Below the pieces are notes generated by a model. The model made no database searches and was not told the DNA's origin. It saw only the letters and a list, made by a program, of their open reading frames with translations. A stretch of 64,000 bases of DNA from NCBI GenBank assembly GCA_964394665.1, contig CAYMYN010000022.1, forward strand, positions 1 to 64,000, read 5' to 3'. Of this stretch, positions 16,474-26,156 are shown in pieces (positions within the stretch are counted from its first letter, which is position 1; every line of letters begins with the position of its first letter). Both the position numbers and the translations under genes were made by a program. This DNA is from CAYMYN01 sp964394665. Lineage in GTDB: Bacteria > Planctomycetota > UBA1135 > GCA-002686595.

Positions 16474-18825
16474 ATGCGGTCTTCCGGGCAAGCCACGTCG
16501 AAATCGGTCCACGGGCATCGAGCGGACATGGCCGGAGCCGACCGCGGACCCAGGCACGGGCGCGTGCTGCTCTTCCTCGCGCTCCTGGCCGCCGCGCTCT
16601 GGCTGGGGCGTGGCCAGGTGCCCTCCATCACGCGGGCAGCGGCCGTCGAGCCTGCCGTGCCCCGCGCGCCAGCGGCCTTCCGCGTCCTGGGCGCCGCCGC
16701 GCCCCCGGAGATGGAACTCCCGGTCCGCCTGACCCGCGAGCGGGGCGCGCTGCGGGTCGCGGGGGCCGAGGCCCACGGCGCCCTGGAGCTGGTCCTGGTC
16801 GAGGGGCCGGGCGGGGTCGGGCTACCCGAAGTGCGCAGGCCGGATTTCGTCGGGACCGACTTCGCCGAGTTCTACGGTCTCGATGCCGGCGAGAATCACG
16901 TGTACTGGCGTAGCGCGGGGTCCAGCACGGATCTCGAGCGGTTGCCGATCCCCCGCGGCGGCCTGCTCGCGCGCGACCTCCCCCCGGCGTCCGCCGGCGA
17001 GTCGCGACGCATGGTCGTGACGGTCGCGGGGCAGCCGTTGCTCTCCGACGCCAGCGTGCTCCTGGATCTGGGGGGGGCCCAGTGCCTCGTTCCCTGGCGC
17101 GGGGCACCCGTACGGCTCGACCCGCCGCTGGCGCGGCCGGTGCGGGCCTGGGTGCGGGTCGCGCCGGACGAGAGCCTTGCCGTGGCGCGCGCGGGGGCGC
17201 TCCTCGACGCGCTGCCGCGCGAAGGCCCGCTCGTCCTGGACCTGCCCGAGGGCCGCGCTGTCGTCATGACGCGCCGTGTTCCGGAGGCAGCCGCGGCGCG
17301 GTCGACGGGCACGGCGGTGCACCGCATCTCGGTGGCCGGTGGGCGTCGGACGAAGGACCTGCTGGCGGTCGTCGGGGCGGATCGGTTCACGCTGCCTCCG
17401 GTGCTGACGACCCTCGCGGAGGGTGGGGCGCGGGTCGGGGGCCTCACCGTGCATGGCCTGGAACCCGGAGAGGCGCGCGTCGGCGTCGGCGCCGGTCCCG
17501 GGCCCACCGCGCTGCTGTGGCGCGCCACGCAGCTGGTCGAGGAGCGCGCGCTGGAGGTCCTGCACGCCGACGCGCCCGGACCGGCGGCGGGCGGAGACCT
17601 GGATTCGGCGCTGGAGATGCAGCTCCTGCCCCCGCGCCTCGTCCCGCGCGCGGATCCGGCCAGCGAACTGCTCCCGCGCCCGGGGAGAGTGGCCGTGGCC
17701 ACGCTTCCCTGGAGCATGGCTGCCGGGCCGCGCGAGCGCTGGATGCGGCGTGCAGCCGGGGGCATGCGGTCGGCCGTGTTGGTGGGACTCGCAGCCACCG
17801 ACCCGCAGGGCGTGCGGGCGCGCGGAGAACTCGCGATGGCCCACGTCTCCCTGCCGCCCCTGCCGGCGGACGGCTTCGCCTCCGTGCGGGCCGAGCTCTT
17901 CGTGCCAGGCGAGCCGGACAGGCATCTGGCCCTGGTCGAGCTGGGACGGGAGGCGCAGGAACCGCTCGATTTGGGCGAGCTGCCCGATGGGAAGCTGGCG
18001 GCGCGGGCCCGCGTCGCTGGAGCCTCTTTCAGCCTGGCGGGGTTCATCGTCGCGGGGGAACTCCACCACGGCGGCTGGACGCCCCTCGTCCCGTCGACCC
18101 GCGCGCAGCGTGGATCCGCCGTCCAGCGCGTGGAGCTGCCGCGGTTCCCCCCGGGTGCGACGGCGGTCGTGGAGGGCCATCCACACGCGCTGGTCCTCGA
18201 GCCGGACCTGCCGCCCGGCCTGCTCTGGCCGCCGGACCTCCAGGGGCCGTTGATGCTCCACGTGCGCACCGACGCCGCGGCCTTCGATCGGCACGTGGTG
18301 GTCACCCCCGACGGCCGCTGCATCGAGGTCGAGCTCGCACGGGGTGGCGAGCTGGGCTGGGCGCAGCTCGTCGAGCTGCTGGGCTTCGAGCCGCGGCAGC
18401 TCGGGATCACGCGCATCGACCTGGCGCTGCTCCCACGCGGCGAGACGGCCGCCCTGACGACCGATGCGGCCGTGCGGCTCCCGGCGGCGGAGGAGTGCTT
18501 GATCGAGGGTCGCGGCGTCGCGGGGAACACGCGCCTGTGGTGCTGGATCCCCGCCGGCGCTGCCGCGACGACGCCTGCCACGGTGGCCGGATCCGACGCG
18601 GCGCTGCTGCACGTGTCCGCGCTGGAGGACTGCGAGGTGCTCGTGGCGACCTCCATGGCCACCCTGCGCGTGCGCGTGTCCCCCGAGCGCAGCCTCGCGA
18701 TGACCCTGCGTGCGCCCCTCGCCCTGGCCGTCGCCCGCGCAGGTCGGGAGGTCGACGAGGAGCGAGGCCGGTCCGTCGGCGCCCAATTGGAGATCGGAGA
18801 TGTCCTCACCGTCCACTTCGACTGA
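16474..18825 (+). CDS. Large exported protein, unknown family
   Basis: A 783-aa protein of unknown function. An N-terminal membrane or signal segment (GRVLLFLALLAAALWLGRG) near residue 35 is followed by a long region of alternating beta-strand-like sequence rich in Val, Leu, Arg and Gly with few Cys or Lys, which suggests several beta-sandwich domains. ATG 16528 is an alternative start that gives a shorter cytoplasmic tail; 16474 is preferred because a GA-rich ribosome site (GAGGGGGA) lies just before it. It follows the TPR gene by 3 nt and overlaps the next gene by 26 nt, so it belongs to the same operon. It could be a periplasmic scaffold; this is a guess. Confidence 0.7.
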   Translation: MRSSGQATSKSVHGHRADMAGADRGPRHGRVLLFLALLAAALWLGRGQVPSITRAAAVEPAVPRAPAAFRVLGAAAPPEMELPVRLTRERGALRVAGAEAHGALELVLVEGPGGVGLPEVRRPDFVGTDFAEFYGLDAGENHVYWRSAGSSTDLERLPIPRGGLLARDLPPASAGESRRMVVTVAGQPLLSDASVLLDLGGAQCLVPWRGAPVRLDPPLARPVRAWVRVAPDESLAVARAGALLDALPREGPLVLDLPEGRAVVMTRRVPEAAAARSTGTAVHRISVAGGRRTKDLLAVVGADRFTLPPVLTTLAEGGARVGGLTVHGLEPGEARVGVGAGPGPTALLWRATQLVEERALEVLHADAPGPAAGGDLDSALEMQLLPPRLVPRADPASELLPRPGRVAVATLPWSMAAGPRERWMRRAAGGMRSAVLVGLAATDPQGVRARGELAMAHVSLPPLPADGFASVRAELFVPGEPDRHLALVELGREAQEPLDLGELPDGKLAARARVAGASFSLAGFIVAGELHHGGWTPLVPSTRAQRGSAVQRVELPRFPPGATAVVEGHPHALVLEPDLPPGLLWPPDLQGPLMLHVRTDAAAFDRHVVVTPDGRCIEVELARGGELGWAQLVELLGFEPRQLGITRIDLALLPRGETAALTTDAAVRLPAAEECLIEGRGVAGNTRLWCWIPAGAAATTPATVAGSDAALLHVSALEDCEVLVATSMATLRVRVSPERSLAMTLRAPLALAVARAGREVDEERGRSVGAQLEIGDVLTVHFD

Positions 18826-21199
18826 CAGGGCACCCACGTCCGGCGGCGAGCGCTCGAGCGACCGGCCGGCCCCGTTCCCGATGCTTGCCTGGCTCTGGCT
18901 GGCAGCCTTCTCGTTCGGCGCGCACGGATGGTTGCCCGAGGCCGCCGCGTCCGCTGCGGCCCTCGCCGCCGCCTGCTGGCTCGTCGTGCGCACGGGGGCT
19001 CGAAGCTCGCGGCTGGCCGTGGTGCTCCCAGGTGCGTCGACCCTGCTGGTCGGACTCTTCTTCACCGCCGGGTCGCAGCGCGAGATGGTGCCGCTCGCCG
19101 CGGGCCTGGGGTGCTTGCTGGCCACTCGCCTGCGAGGTCGGGGGTTGGAGCCTGCCGCGGCCTGGCTGGTCTGCGCGCTGCCGGCGCTGGCCGTCGCCAC
19201 GTCGGTCGGCCTCGGGCAGTCGGTGCTCGAGGGGGTGGCGCGGAGCCTCTCGTGGGGCGCCGCATGGTTCCTTCCAGGCACCGTCGCCCTCGGCCCCACC
19301 TACACGGCGAGTCCGCTGCTCCTGCTGCTCGTTCTGCTCGCGCTCACCTCGGGGGAGCGCCGCGCGTGGCGCGTGCGCGGCGTGGGCATCGTCGCGCTGG
19401 CGGGCGTCGCGCTCGCCGTAGCGGTCGAGCTGGCAGCCCGCGCGGCGCCGGCCTTCGGCTCCGACCCCGCGGCCCTGGCCGGACGCACGCTCGGAGCGAG
19501 CCTACCGTGGATCGCGACCCTGTCGGCCGTCACGGTCGGCTGGCACGTCTTCCGGGGGCGGAGCTTCGAGGGTAGCTGGGCCCGGCGACTGGCGGGCTGG
19601 TCGGCCCTGGCCGCCGCGGCGGGGATCGCGAGCGATCCCGCAACCTGGAGATCCGCTCCCGAACCGAGGGTCTGGGCGTTGTACGAGCGCGGGTTCCTGA
19701 GCTGGGGCCGCCCCTCGGACGAGATCTTCGGCGAGTACAGCGCGGGAATGATGGGCACGCTCCCCGAGCTCCTGGTCGGCATGGGAGCCCAGGCGCGCTT
19801 CACGACCTCCCTGGAGCCAGCAGAACTCGAAGGATGCGATGGCCTGGTGATGATCAACCTCGACCATGCCTCGAGCTCCGAGGATCTGCGCGGAGTCGCA
19901 TCGATCCTGGAGCGGGGCGGGACGGTGCTCGTGATCGGGGATCACACCTTCCTCAAGCAGGACGAGCACGGCGGAGGCGCCCCGCGGCTCCACCTCAACG
20001 GGCCGCTCGCCGGGTCCGGTATCCGCTTCGCGAACGATTCGGCGGATCCCTTGACGCCGGCCTGGGAGGGTTCGACCGCGTCGCCCTCGGCGCTCGGGCC
20101 CCCGAGCGTGCCCCCCGGGAATCCGTCCGGCCTTCTCGTGGGCGGAGCGCTGCACGTGAGCTGGCCGGCGACCCGGTTGCTCGTGGGGCGGCATGGATTC
20201 GTGGACGCCGGCTCGGATGCGGAGCAGGCGAACATGCGCGGTTGGCTCGGCGACCTGACCTGGAACCCTGGGGAGCGGCTGGGGGACGTCTGCCTGGTGG
20301 CGGAGCGGCGCATGGGGCGTGGTCGGCTGCTCGTCGTCGGGGACACGACGGGGGCGACCAACCTCGGCCGTGCACTGCGCTGGGAGTGGTGGGGACGGCT
20401 GATCGGCGGTCGCGATGCCGAGGCGCCGGCTCTGCGGCTCGTGGCCTTGGCCGCCTTCGCGGGTTTCGGCCTGCTGGCGCTGCTGGCCGGCGTGTTTCCC
20501 TCGTTGCTGCCCGTCCTGCTGCTATCGACCCTCGCCTGCGGAGCGCTGTGGCTGAGGCGAGCACCGTCCCCCCTCGCGCGATTCGGCGCGCCATTGGCGG
20601 TGTTCGACACCTCGGTCGCGCCGGCAGGGCGCGGCCCGTCCTGGGAGGAGGACGGCGCCCTATCCGTGCTCGTCAACGCGATGCGCGAGGGTTACTACGG
20701 CATCTTCGCTCCGGCCAGCCGGGCGGACGTGCGCAACGCGGCCGACCTGTTGTTCCTCGCCAACCCCCAGCGCCCGGTCTCGCGGCCCTACGCCCAGGAC
20801 CTCCTGGAGCGCGTGGCCGAGGGAGTGACCCTCTTCGTCGGATGCGGGGCACGGGACGCCGACAAGCTCGCCGAGCTGCTGTCCGCGACCGGGGCGCGCA
20901 TCGGACGCACGGCCCTCGGGCCCATGCGCGTCACGAGCCCCCTGGCCGAACAGCCGCTCCACTTCGTCGAACCCTGGCCCCTGATCCAGGACGATCCCGC
21001 CTGGCGCACGATCGTCGCCGTGGCCGGCGGAACCCTGATCGCCGAGCGCCGACATGGCAAGGGTCGGATCGTGCTCGTCTCCGACGGCCGATTCCTCGGC
21101 AACCGTGGCCTCGAGTCGCGGCACGACGTGCAGCACGGCAACGTCGAGCTCCTGCGGGGCCTGATCCGTGTGCGAGCGACGCCGGAGGGCCTGCAATGA
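18800..21199 (+). CDS. Polytopic membrane protein with DUF4350-like domain (first of a pair)
   Basis: A 799-aa protein. The first 250 residues hold about seven hydrophobic spans (LAWLWLAAFSFGAHGWL, LLLLLVLLALTSG and others). A soluble domain of the DUF4350/GATase-like type follows: LVMINLDHAS, then GVASILERGGTVLVIGDHT, the pattern of a domain that surveys a ligand rather than cutting it. A second membrane block (LALLAGVFPSLLPVLLLSTLACGALWL) and a second soluble part (LLERVAEGVTLFVGCG, RIVLVSDGRFLGNRGLE) end the protein. GldG-like proteins share this arrangement, but no ABC ATPase is present nearby. ATG 18800 has GGAG 7 nt upstream and overlaps the previous gene; its stop overlaps the next start (ATGA). 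Confidence 0.72.
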   Translation: MSSPSTSTDRAPTSGGERSSDRPAPFPMLAWLWLAAFSFGAHGWLPEAAASAAALAAACWLVVRTGARSSRLAVVLPGASTLLVGLFFTAGSQREMVPLAAGLGCLLATRLRGRGLEPAAAWLVCALPALAVATSVGLGQSVLEGVARSLSWGAAWFLPGTVALGPTYTASPLLLLLVLLALTSGERRAWRVRGVGIVALAGVALAVAVELAARAAPAFGSDPAALAGRTLGASLPWIATLSAVTVGWHVFRGRSFEGSWARRLAGWSALAAAAGIASDPATWRSAPEPRVWALYERGFLSWGRPSDEIFGEYSAGMMGTLPELLVGMGAQARFTTSLEPAELEGCDGLVMINLDHASSSEDLRGVASILERGGTVLVIGDHTFLKQDEHGGGAPRLHLNGPLAGSGIRFANDSADPLTPAWEGSTASPSALGPPSVPPGNPSGLLVGGALHVSWPATRLLVGRHGFVDAGSDAEQANMRGWLGDLTWNPGERLGDVCLVAERRMGRGRLLVVGDTTGATNLGRALRWEWWGRLIGGRDAEAPALRLVALAAFAGFGLLALLAGVFPSLLPVLLLSTLACGALWLRRAPSPLARFGAPLAVFDTSVAPAGRGPSWEEDGALSVLVNAMREGYYGIFAPASRADVRNAADLLFLANPQRPVSRPYAQDLLERVAEGVTLFVGCGARDADKLAELLSATGARIGRTALGPMRVTSPLAEQPLHFVEPWPLIQDDPAWRTIVAVAGGTLIAERRHGKGRIVLVSDGRFLGNRGLESRHDVQHGNVELLRGLIRVRATPEGLQ

Positions 21200-23820
21200 G
21201 CCGCGCCTCGACGCCGCCGCGATCCCGACCCGCACGCGCGGCGATGCTCGTGCTGGGTGCCTGGCTGGTCGCTTCCGCCGGCCGTTTCCGCGGCGATCTC
21301 GGGGACTTGCTGCCCGCGCCGGTGGCGCTCGTCCTGCTGGTCCTCGGGCTGGTCCTCCTCGCGGCGGTCGCTGCGCCCCGGTGGGGGCGGCATCCGGGCT
21401 CGGCGTCTGGCGCGGCGCGCCCGTTCTCGCGTGTCTCCTGGTCGGCGTGGGTCCCGGTTGCCGCGGCCCTCGCGTTCGTGGCTCAGCCCGAGTCGATGCT
21501 CGCTGCGCTCCTCCTGGCGGCCATGCTGGTCCTCGCGCATCGGCCGCCGATCGCGCGCTGGATGGAGGGGATTCCGCTGACGGTGGTGGCCGTACTTTGC
21601 GCGGTCGGGGTGAATGCGGTGGTCGACCGGCTGGCCCTGGCGGGATTCGGCTTGCCGCTCCTGGCGCAGGCCGTCGGTACCGGCCTGGGCTGGCTCGGGG
21701 CCGAGGCAGCCGCCGGCCAGGGGACCGCCATCCAGTGGACGGTGCGCGCCGCCAACCCGGTCCCGGCTTCCACCAACGCGCTGGGGCTGGCGGTGCAGGC
21801 CACGATCGCGGTGATCGTGGTGACGGTCGGGATCGCGCGCGGTCGAGCTCGCTCGAGACTGCCGCTGCTCGTCGCCGCGGGACTGTGCGCCGCGCTGCTC
21901 GTGCGTCTGAGTGGGGTCGTGACCATCGGTGCCGCAGGTGACGCCCTGCTGCCCTTCGAGCAACCCAGCTACGCGACCGGGCCGTACCTCGACTGGAGGT
22001 GGGGCCTGGTGATCGACCTCCTGGCCGCCGCTTGCTTCTGGCCCGCGGCGCGCAGCGCGCTGGCGACTGGCGAGGTCCGCGCGGCCGCGGAGCCGGCGGT
22101 GGCGCCGCTCGTCCCGGCCGTGGGCTGCCTCGCAGGAGTCCTGCTCGCGTTCGGCGCGTTCGCCGATGCGCTCTCCAGCGACCGTCCGATCCGGCTGGCC
22201 ATGGACGAGGGGCATTCACGCTGGGAGCCCACGGACCTGCGTCTGGGCGAGCACGTCTACGGCCAGGAGACCGGATACAACTTCCGCGCGCTCGCCGACT
22301 GGCTCGGCGCTCGGTTGGGGCCGGTCAGGCGCCTGTACGATCCGCTGGACGGAGGCGTCCTCCAGGACGTCGACGTGCTCGTGCTGAAGACGCCCACGAG
22401 CCCGTTCACGGAGGGCGAGGTGGAGGCTGTCGTGAGCTTCGTGGAGGAGGGTGGCGGTCTCGTCCTGATCGGTGATCACACCAACGTATTCGGGACGAGC
22501 GACGTCCTCGCGCCGATCGCGCGGCGCTTCGGCTTCGAGTTCCAGCTCGACTGTCTCTTCGACGAGCGGCAGCGATTCGAGCACGTCCTGCGGCCCGACC
22601 CGGCTCAACGCCGGCATCCGATCCTGGCGCGGGTCCCGCTCGTGCGGTTCGAGGTCGGTTGCTCGATCCTGGTCCACGAGCCCTTCCGCGTCGAGCCGGT
22701 CGCCATCGGCCGGGGCATGAAGAGCCAGATGATCGACTACTCGGCGTCCAACTTCTATCCGGCCGTGCGCGACTCGAGCGACATGGCCTACGGGCAGTTC
22801 GCCGACATCGTCGCGGCGCGGCACGGGTCCGGGCGGGTGATCGGGCTGGCCGACAGCACGTTCCTGTCGACCTTCTCCATCTGCCTTCCTGGCCGCAGGG
22901 AGCTGTTCGACGGCATCGTCGACTGGGTCGGGCGCCGGGACAGGATCCCCGCGCGCCTGCGGTTCCCCGCGGGTTGGGCCGTCCTCGTCGCGTGCGCCCT
23001 CTGGCTGCTCGGCGCGTGGCGCGGGTTGCGCGACCTGGCGCTCGGAGGGCTCGCTGCGGCAGCGGTGATCGGGTTCGGCGAGCTGCTGGCGAAGGCCTGT
23101 CAGGAATCGAGCACGGGAGCGCCCTCGGCGGCGGAGGTGTACTTCCTCGAGCCGGCCACGGAGCGCGTGTCCTGGCCCGTCACGCGGATGGTGCGCGAGG
23201 AGCCGCGCAGCTACAACCTCTTCTTCCAGTGGATGCTGCGCACGGGCAGCTTCCCGCGGCTGATCCCGTCCATGGACAGCGGCGTCCAGCGTCATGCGCC
23301 CGTCGTGTGGATCGATCCCCCGGCGCTCGCTCCCGGCGAGCTGGATCGGCTGGAGGAGCACGCGCGGGGCGGGGGCGCGCTCGTCCTGCTCGAGGTCGCG
23401 CCCAACCCGACCGTGGAGCGCATCGCCGATCTGGCCGGCCTGTCGCTGTCCGGCCCGGGTGAGGCCGCGCCCTTCGTCGCGGTGGCCACGGCCCACGGTC
23501 CCGTCGAGCTGGGCGGAGTCGCGGATCGCTGGCGCACGATCGAGGGCGGCGAGCCCTTGCTGCGCGGGATCACCACGCAGGGCGAGGTGGCGGGCGTGGT
23601 GGCGTCCGTGGCGCGCGTGGGCGACGGAGCGATCGTCGTCCTCTCTTGTGGGGAGCTGTTCTCGGACCTCGCCTACGGGATTCGCTACGAGATCGTCCCG
23701 GACCAGAATCGCAGACGTCTCTATCAGGTCCAGTTCGACCTGCTTCACGCGATCGTGGGCCGGACCGCCGGCGCGATCGTCGACCTCTTCGACGCTGGCG
23801 ACCTGCACGTATCCAGATGA
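21196..23820 (+). CDS. Polytopic membrane protein with DUF4350-like domain (second of a pair)
   Basis: An 874-aa protein built like its neighbour: eight or so N-terminal spans (VALVLLVLGLVLLAAVAA, LVVAAGL-type segments), then YNFRALADWLGARLGPV, DVDVLVLKTPTSPFTEGEV and VSFVEEGGGLVLIGDHTNVF, which is a textbook DUF4350-type core, then a short membrane hairpin (AVLVACALWLLGAW) and a second similar domain (LDRLEEHARGGGALVLLEVAP). The phrase GGTVLVIGDHT in the first protein and GGGLVLIGDHT here show that the two are paralogues. DUF4350 domains occur in membrane complexes of unknown function, sometimes with MoxR ATPases; none is present here. Starts within the previous stop codon (ATGA). Confidence 0.74.
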   Translation: MSRASTPPRSRPARAAMLVLGAWLVASAGRFRGDLGDLLPAPVALVLLVLGLVLLAAVAAPRWGRHPGSASGAARPFSRVSWSAWVPVAAALAFVAQPESMLAALLLAAMLVLAHRPPIARWMEGIPLTVVAVLCAVGVNAVVDRLALAGFGLPLLAQAVGTGLGWLGAEAAAGQGTAIQWTVRAANPVPASTNALGLAVQATIAVIVVTVGIARGRARSRLPLLVAAGLCAALLVRLSGVVTIGAAGDALLPFEQPSYATGPYLDWRWGLVIDLLAAACFWPAARSALATGEVRAAAEPAVAPLVPAVGCLAGVLLAFGAFADALSSDRPIRLAMDEGHSRWEPTDLRLGEHVYGQETGYNFRALADWLGARLGPVRRLYDPLDGGVLQDVDVLVLKTPTSPFTEGEVEAVVSFVEEGGGLVLIGDHTNVFGTSDVLAPIARRFGFEFQLDCLFDERQRFEHVLRPDPAQRRHPILARVPLVRFEVGCSILVHEPFRVEPVAIGRGMKSQMIDYSASNFYPAVRDSSDMAYGQFADIVAARHGSGRVIGLADSTFLSTFSICLPGRRELFDGIVDWVGRRDRIPARLRFPAGWAVLVACALWLLGAWRGLRDLALGGLAAAAVIGFGELLAKACQESSTGAPSAAEVYFLEPATERVSWPVTRMVREEPRSYNLFFQWMLRTGSFPRLIPSMDSGVQRHAPVVWIDPPALAPGELDRLEEHARGGGALVLLEVAPNPTVERIADLAGLSLSGPGEAAPFVAVATAHGPVELGGVADRWRTIEGGEPLLRGITTQGEVAGVVASVARVGDGAIVVLSCGELFSDLAYGIRYEIVPDQNRRRLYQVQFDLLHAIVGRTAGAIVDLFDAGDLHVSR

Positions 23821-24536
23821 AACCCTTCAGCGCCCTGTCCTCATCCATCCTGCTGGTCGTGGCGTGCAGTCCCGGATCCGTCCCGACCGGGGGGCCTGAG
23901 CCCCGCGAGGTGCGGGCGGGCGCGAGCGAAGCCCGTGCCGACGCGGCCATGGCGGCGCGGCTCGGTGAGCTCGAGGCCCGGGTCCAGCGCATCGAGAAGC
24001 TGATGATGGCCGGTGGGGGCGACGCCGAGCAGGAGCATCGCGCCATCCAGGGCCTCGGAGCGCAGCGCGTCTCCCCCGCTGGGATCGCGGCCATGCGGAA
24101 CTTCCTGCAGAACCATCCCACCGATCCGCGCGCCGAGTGGGTCGCACGGGAGTGCATCCAGGCCTACCTGCGGCTCGGTCGGTTGGACGAGGCGGAAGCG
24201 CTCATCGGGGAACGGGAATCGATCGAACCGGATTCCTATCGGATCCACTTCGAGCGTGGCGCGTTGCTGCTCGCCCGCCGCGACCACGCCCGCGCCATGG
24301 AGCAGTTCCGCACCCTCGCCAACGATCCGCGCTGGAGCGACTACGAACGGCTGGAGGCGGAGTTCTACGTCGGGTACACGTTGCTGCAGGACAGCAGCTT
24401 CGAGGCCGCGATCGAAGTCTTCGAACGTCTGGCGCGGCAGAACACCCCCGAAGCCGAGCAACGCACGCGACTCCTGGCGGAGGGAGCGGCCTACCAGCTC
24501 CAGCGGGCGATCCACTGGAGCCAGGGCGGGCGTTAG
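23817..24536 (+). CDS. TPR lipoprotein, last gene of the operon
   Basis: A 239-aa probable lipoprotein: SSSILLVVACSPG gives a good lipobox (VVAC) with Cys17. A short coiled coil (RLGELEARVQRIEKLMM) follows, and then TPR-like helices from residue 85 on (AWVARECIQAYLRLGRLDEAEAL, HARAMEQFRTL, FEAAIEVFERLA). It overlaps the previous gene by ATGA. Together with the gene at 15610 it frames the operon with two TPR proteins of similar plan, one anchored by a helix and one by lipid. TPR proteins of this sort often act as assembly factors; no partner can be named from sequence. Confidence 0.75.
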   Translation: MKPFSALSSSILLVVACSPGSVPTGGPEPREVRAGASEARADAAMAARLGELEARVQRIEKLMMAGGGDAEQEHRAIQGLGAQRVSPAGIAAMRNFLQNHPTDPRAEWVARECIQAYLRLGRLDEAEALIGERESIEPDSYRIHFERGALLLARRDHARAMEQFRTLANDPRWSDYERLEAEFYVGYTLLQDSSFEAAIEVFERLARQNTPEAEQRTRLLAEGAAYQLQRAIHWSQGGR

Positions 24537-26062
24537 GCACCCGCCACGCCGAAAGCGCTGCTCGAAGGCGGCCGTTCCGGGCCAGCGAGAAGGGCAGCGG
24601 GTGTCGCCATCGGCCGGCAGCGTCTCCCCCGGGTGGATGGGGTCCTCGCTCGCCGACCGCGGCAGGCCGCGTGGCCACCAAGCTCGGGCCCGGCCAGAGC
24701 GGACACGACCCGCGCGGGGCGCGTCAGGAAGCGCGCCTCGTAGGCGCACGGCGCGGCGCCGCGGGTGCTCGCGAGCCGCCCGCCGTAACAACAGTCCATG
24801 GCGAGCAGCACGTGCTTCGCCCGCGTGTCCTCGAGGAAGCGTTCGAAGGCGTCGAAGTGCAGCCAGCGCGCGCGGCTCGGATCGCGCTCGAGGCTCTGGG
24901 CGTCGGCGGGGAGCAACCAGCCGGAGCGGTCCGAGCTGGCATGGGGCAGGCCGTGGCCGGCGAAGTAGACCAGGCCCGATCCTCGCGCTCGAGGCCCTGC
25001 TCGAGCTCGGCCAGGGCGGCGCGAACGCCGTCGAAGCTGGCCTGCTCCTCGAGCGGCACGCGCGTCTCCCAGCGGTCGCTCGCCAGGCTCTCCAGGGTTG
25101 CGCGCAGGGCCTCGACGTCGCGCGTGGCGTTGGGCGCGGGGCGAAGCCGCCCTGGCGGTGGCTGGCACCGATCCCGATCAGGAGCGCGTGGGAGCGGCGG
25201 AAGCCGGCTTCGAAGGGGCGCCGGCGGCGCGCGCCGGCGAGGGCTCGAGGGCCAGCCCGCGATCGGGGGTCGCCGCGCCCGAGCGTGCGCCCGGACCCAG
25301 GAACCAGGCGCCGGCGGCCAGCGCGAGCAGGGCACACGCGCCGGCCACGGCCACGGGCCATGCGCGCGGTGCGCGGCGCTCCCGCGTGCCGTGGGTCTCG
25401 CCCAGGTTGCGCAGGGCCGCGGCGAGCTCGGCCGCCGAGCGCGGGCGGTGCAGGGGCGAGTGCGCCAGGCAGGCCATCACGAGCCGCGCCAGACCGCGGG
25501 GCACCTGCGGGCGCAGGCGAGTGGGATCCTGCGGCCTGCGCCAGCCCTCGAGGGGCGCGGCCTGGGCCGGCTCGCCGGTCAGCGCGCGGTACAGCACGCA
25601 CCCCAGGGCGAAGAGGTCCGAGCGCGGGCTGGCGGCCTCGCCCTCGAGCTGCTCGGGGGCCGGGTAGGTCGGCAGGTCGGCGCGTGCGGCCCCATCCTGC
25701 GCCGCACTCGAACGGCCGCGGTAGACGAGCGAGGTCTGCGCCTCGCGCACGAGCGGCTTGGCCAGACGGAATCCGCGCAAGCACACGCCACCCTCCGGAC
25801 GCAGGAGCACGTTGGCCTCCGATTCGTCGCGGTGCACGGCGGCCGTCGCGTGCAGGGCGGCGAGGGCTTTGGCCAGGGCGCGCGCCTCGCGCAGGGCGCG
25901 CCCGTCGCCGCCGGGCTCGCCGGCGAGGGTCGCGCGCTCGCGGCGCACGAGCAGGACCTCACGGCCCAGGGTGCGATCGCGGGCGCGTTGCTCGACGCGG
26001 CCCGCGCCGGTGTGCAGCGTCTCCAGGGGCTCGTAGCGCTCTCCCCGTTCACCTGGCTGCAT
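24533..26062 (-). pseudogene. Pseudokinase-caspase protein broken by frameshifts
   Basis: Reading from 26062, one frame gives a kinase-like domain without key residues: HRDESEANVLL has Glu in place of the catalytic-loop Lys, the DFG site reads GFR, and the VAIK Lys is not evident, while YPAPEQ and DLFALGCVLYRALTG are intact. A membrane span (VAVAGACALLALAAGAWFL) follows. The caspase-like part is split over three frames: HALLIGIG about 25160-25190, ATRDVEALRATLESLASDRW from about 25135, and LVYFAGHG to AMDCCYGGR (the His and Cys of the dyad) from about 24980. At least three single-base shifts are needed, and a fourth is likely near 24700. Either the gene is decayed or the assembly has errors. 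Kinase-caspase fusions are known in planctomycetes and other complex bacteria. Confidence 0.7.
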
Positions 26063-26156
26063 CGTCCTGGCCCTCCGCGCCCAGTCTAGAGGGGCGAGCG
26101 GCGCCGCGCTGAACGGGCCGGCGGAGGCCGGGCGCCGCGGCCGCCCGGGATCGGCG

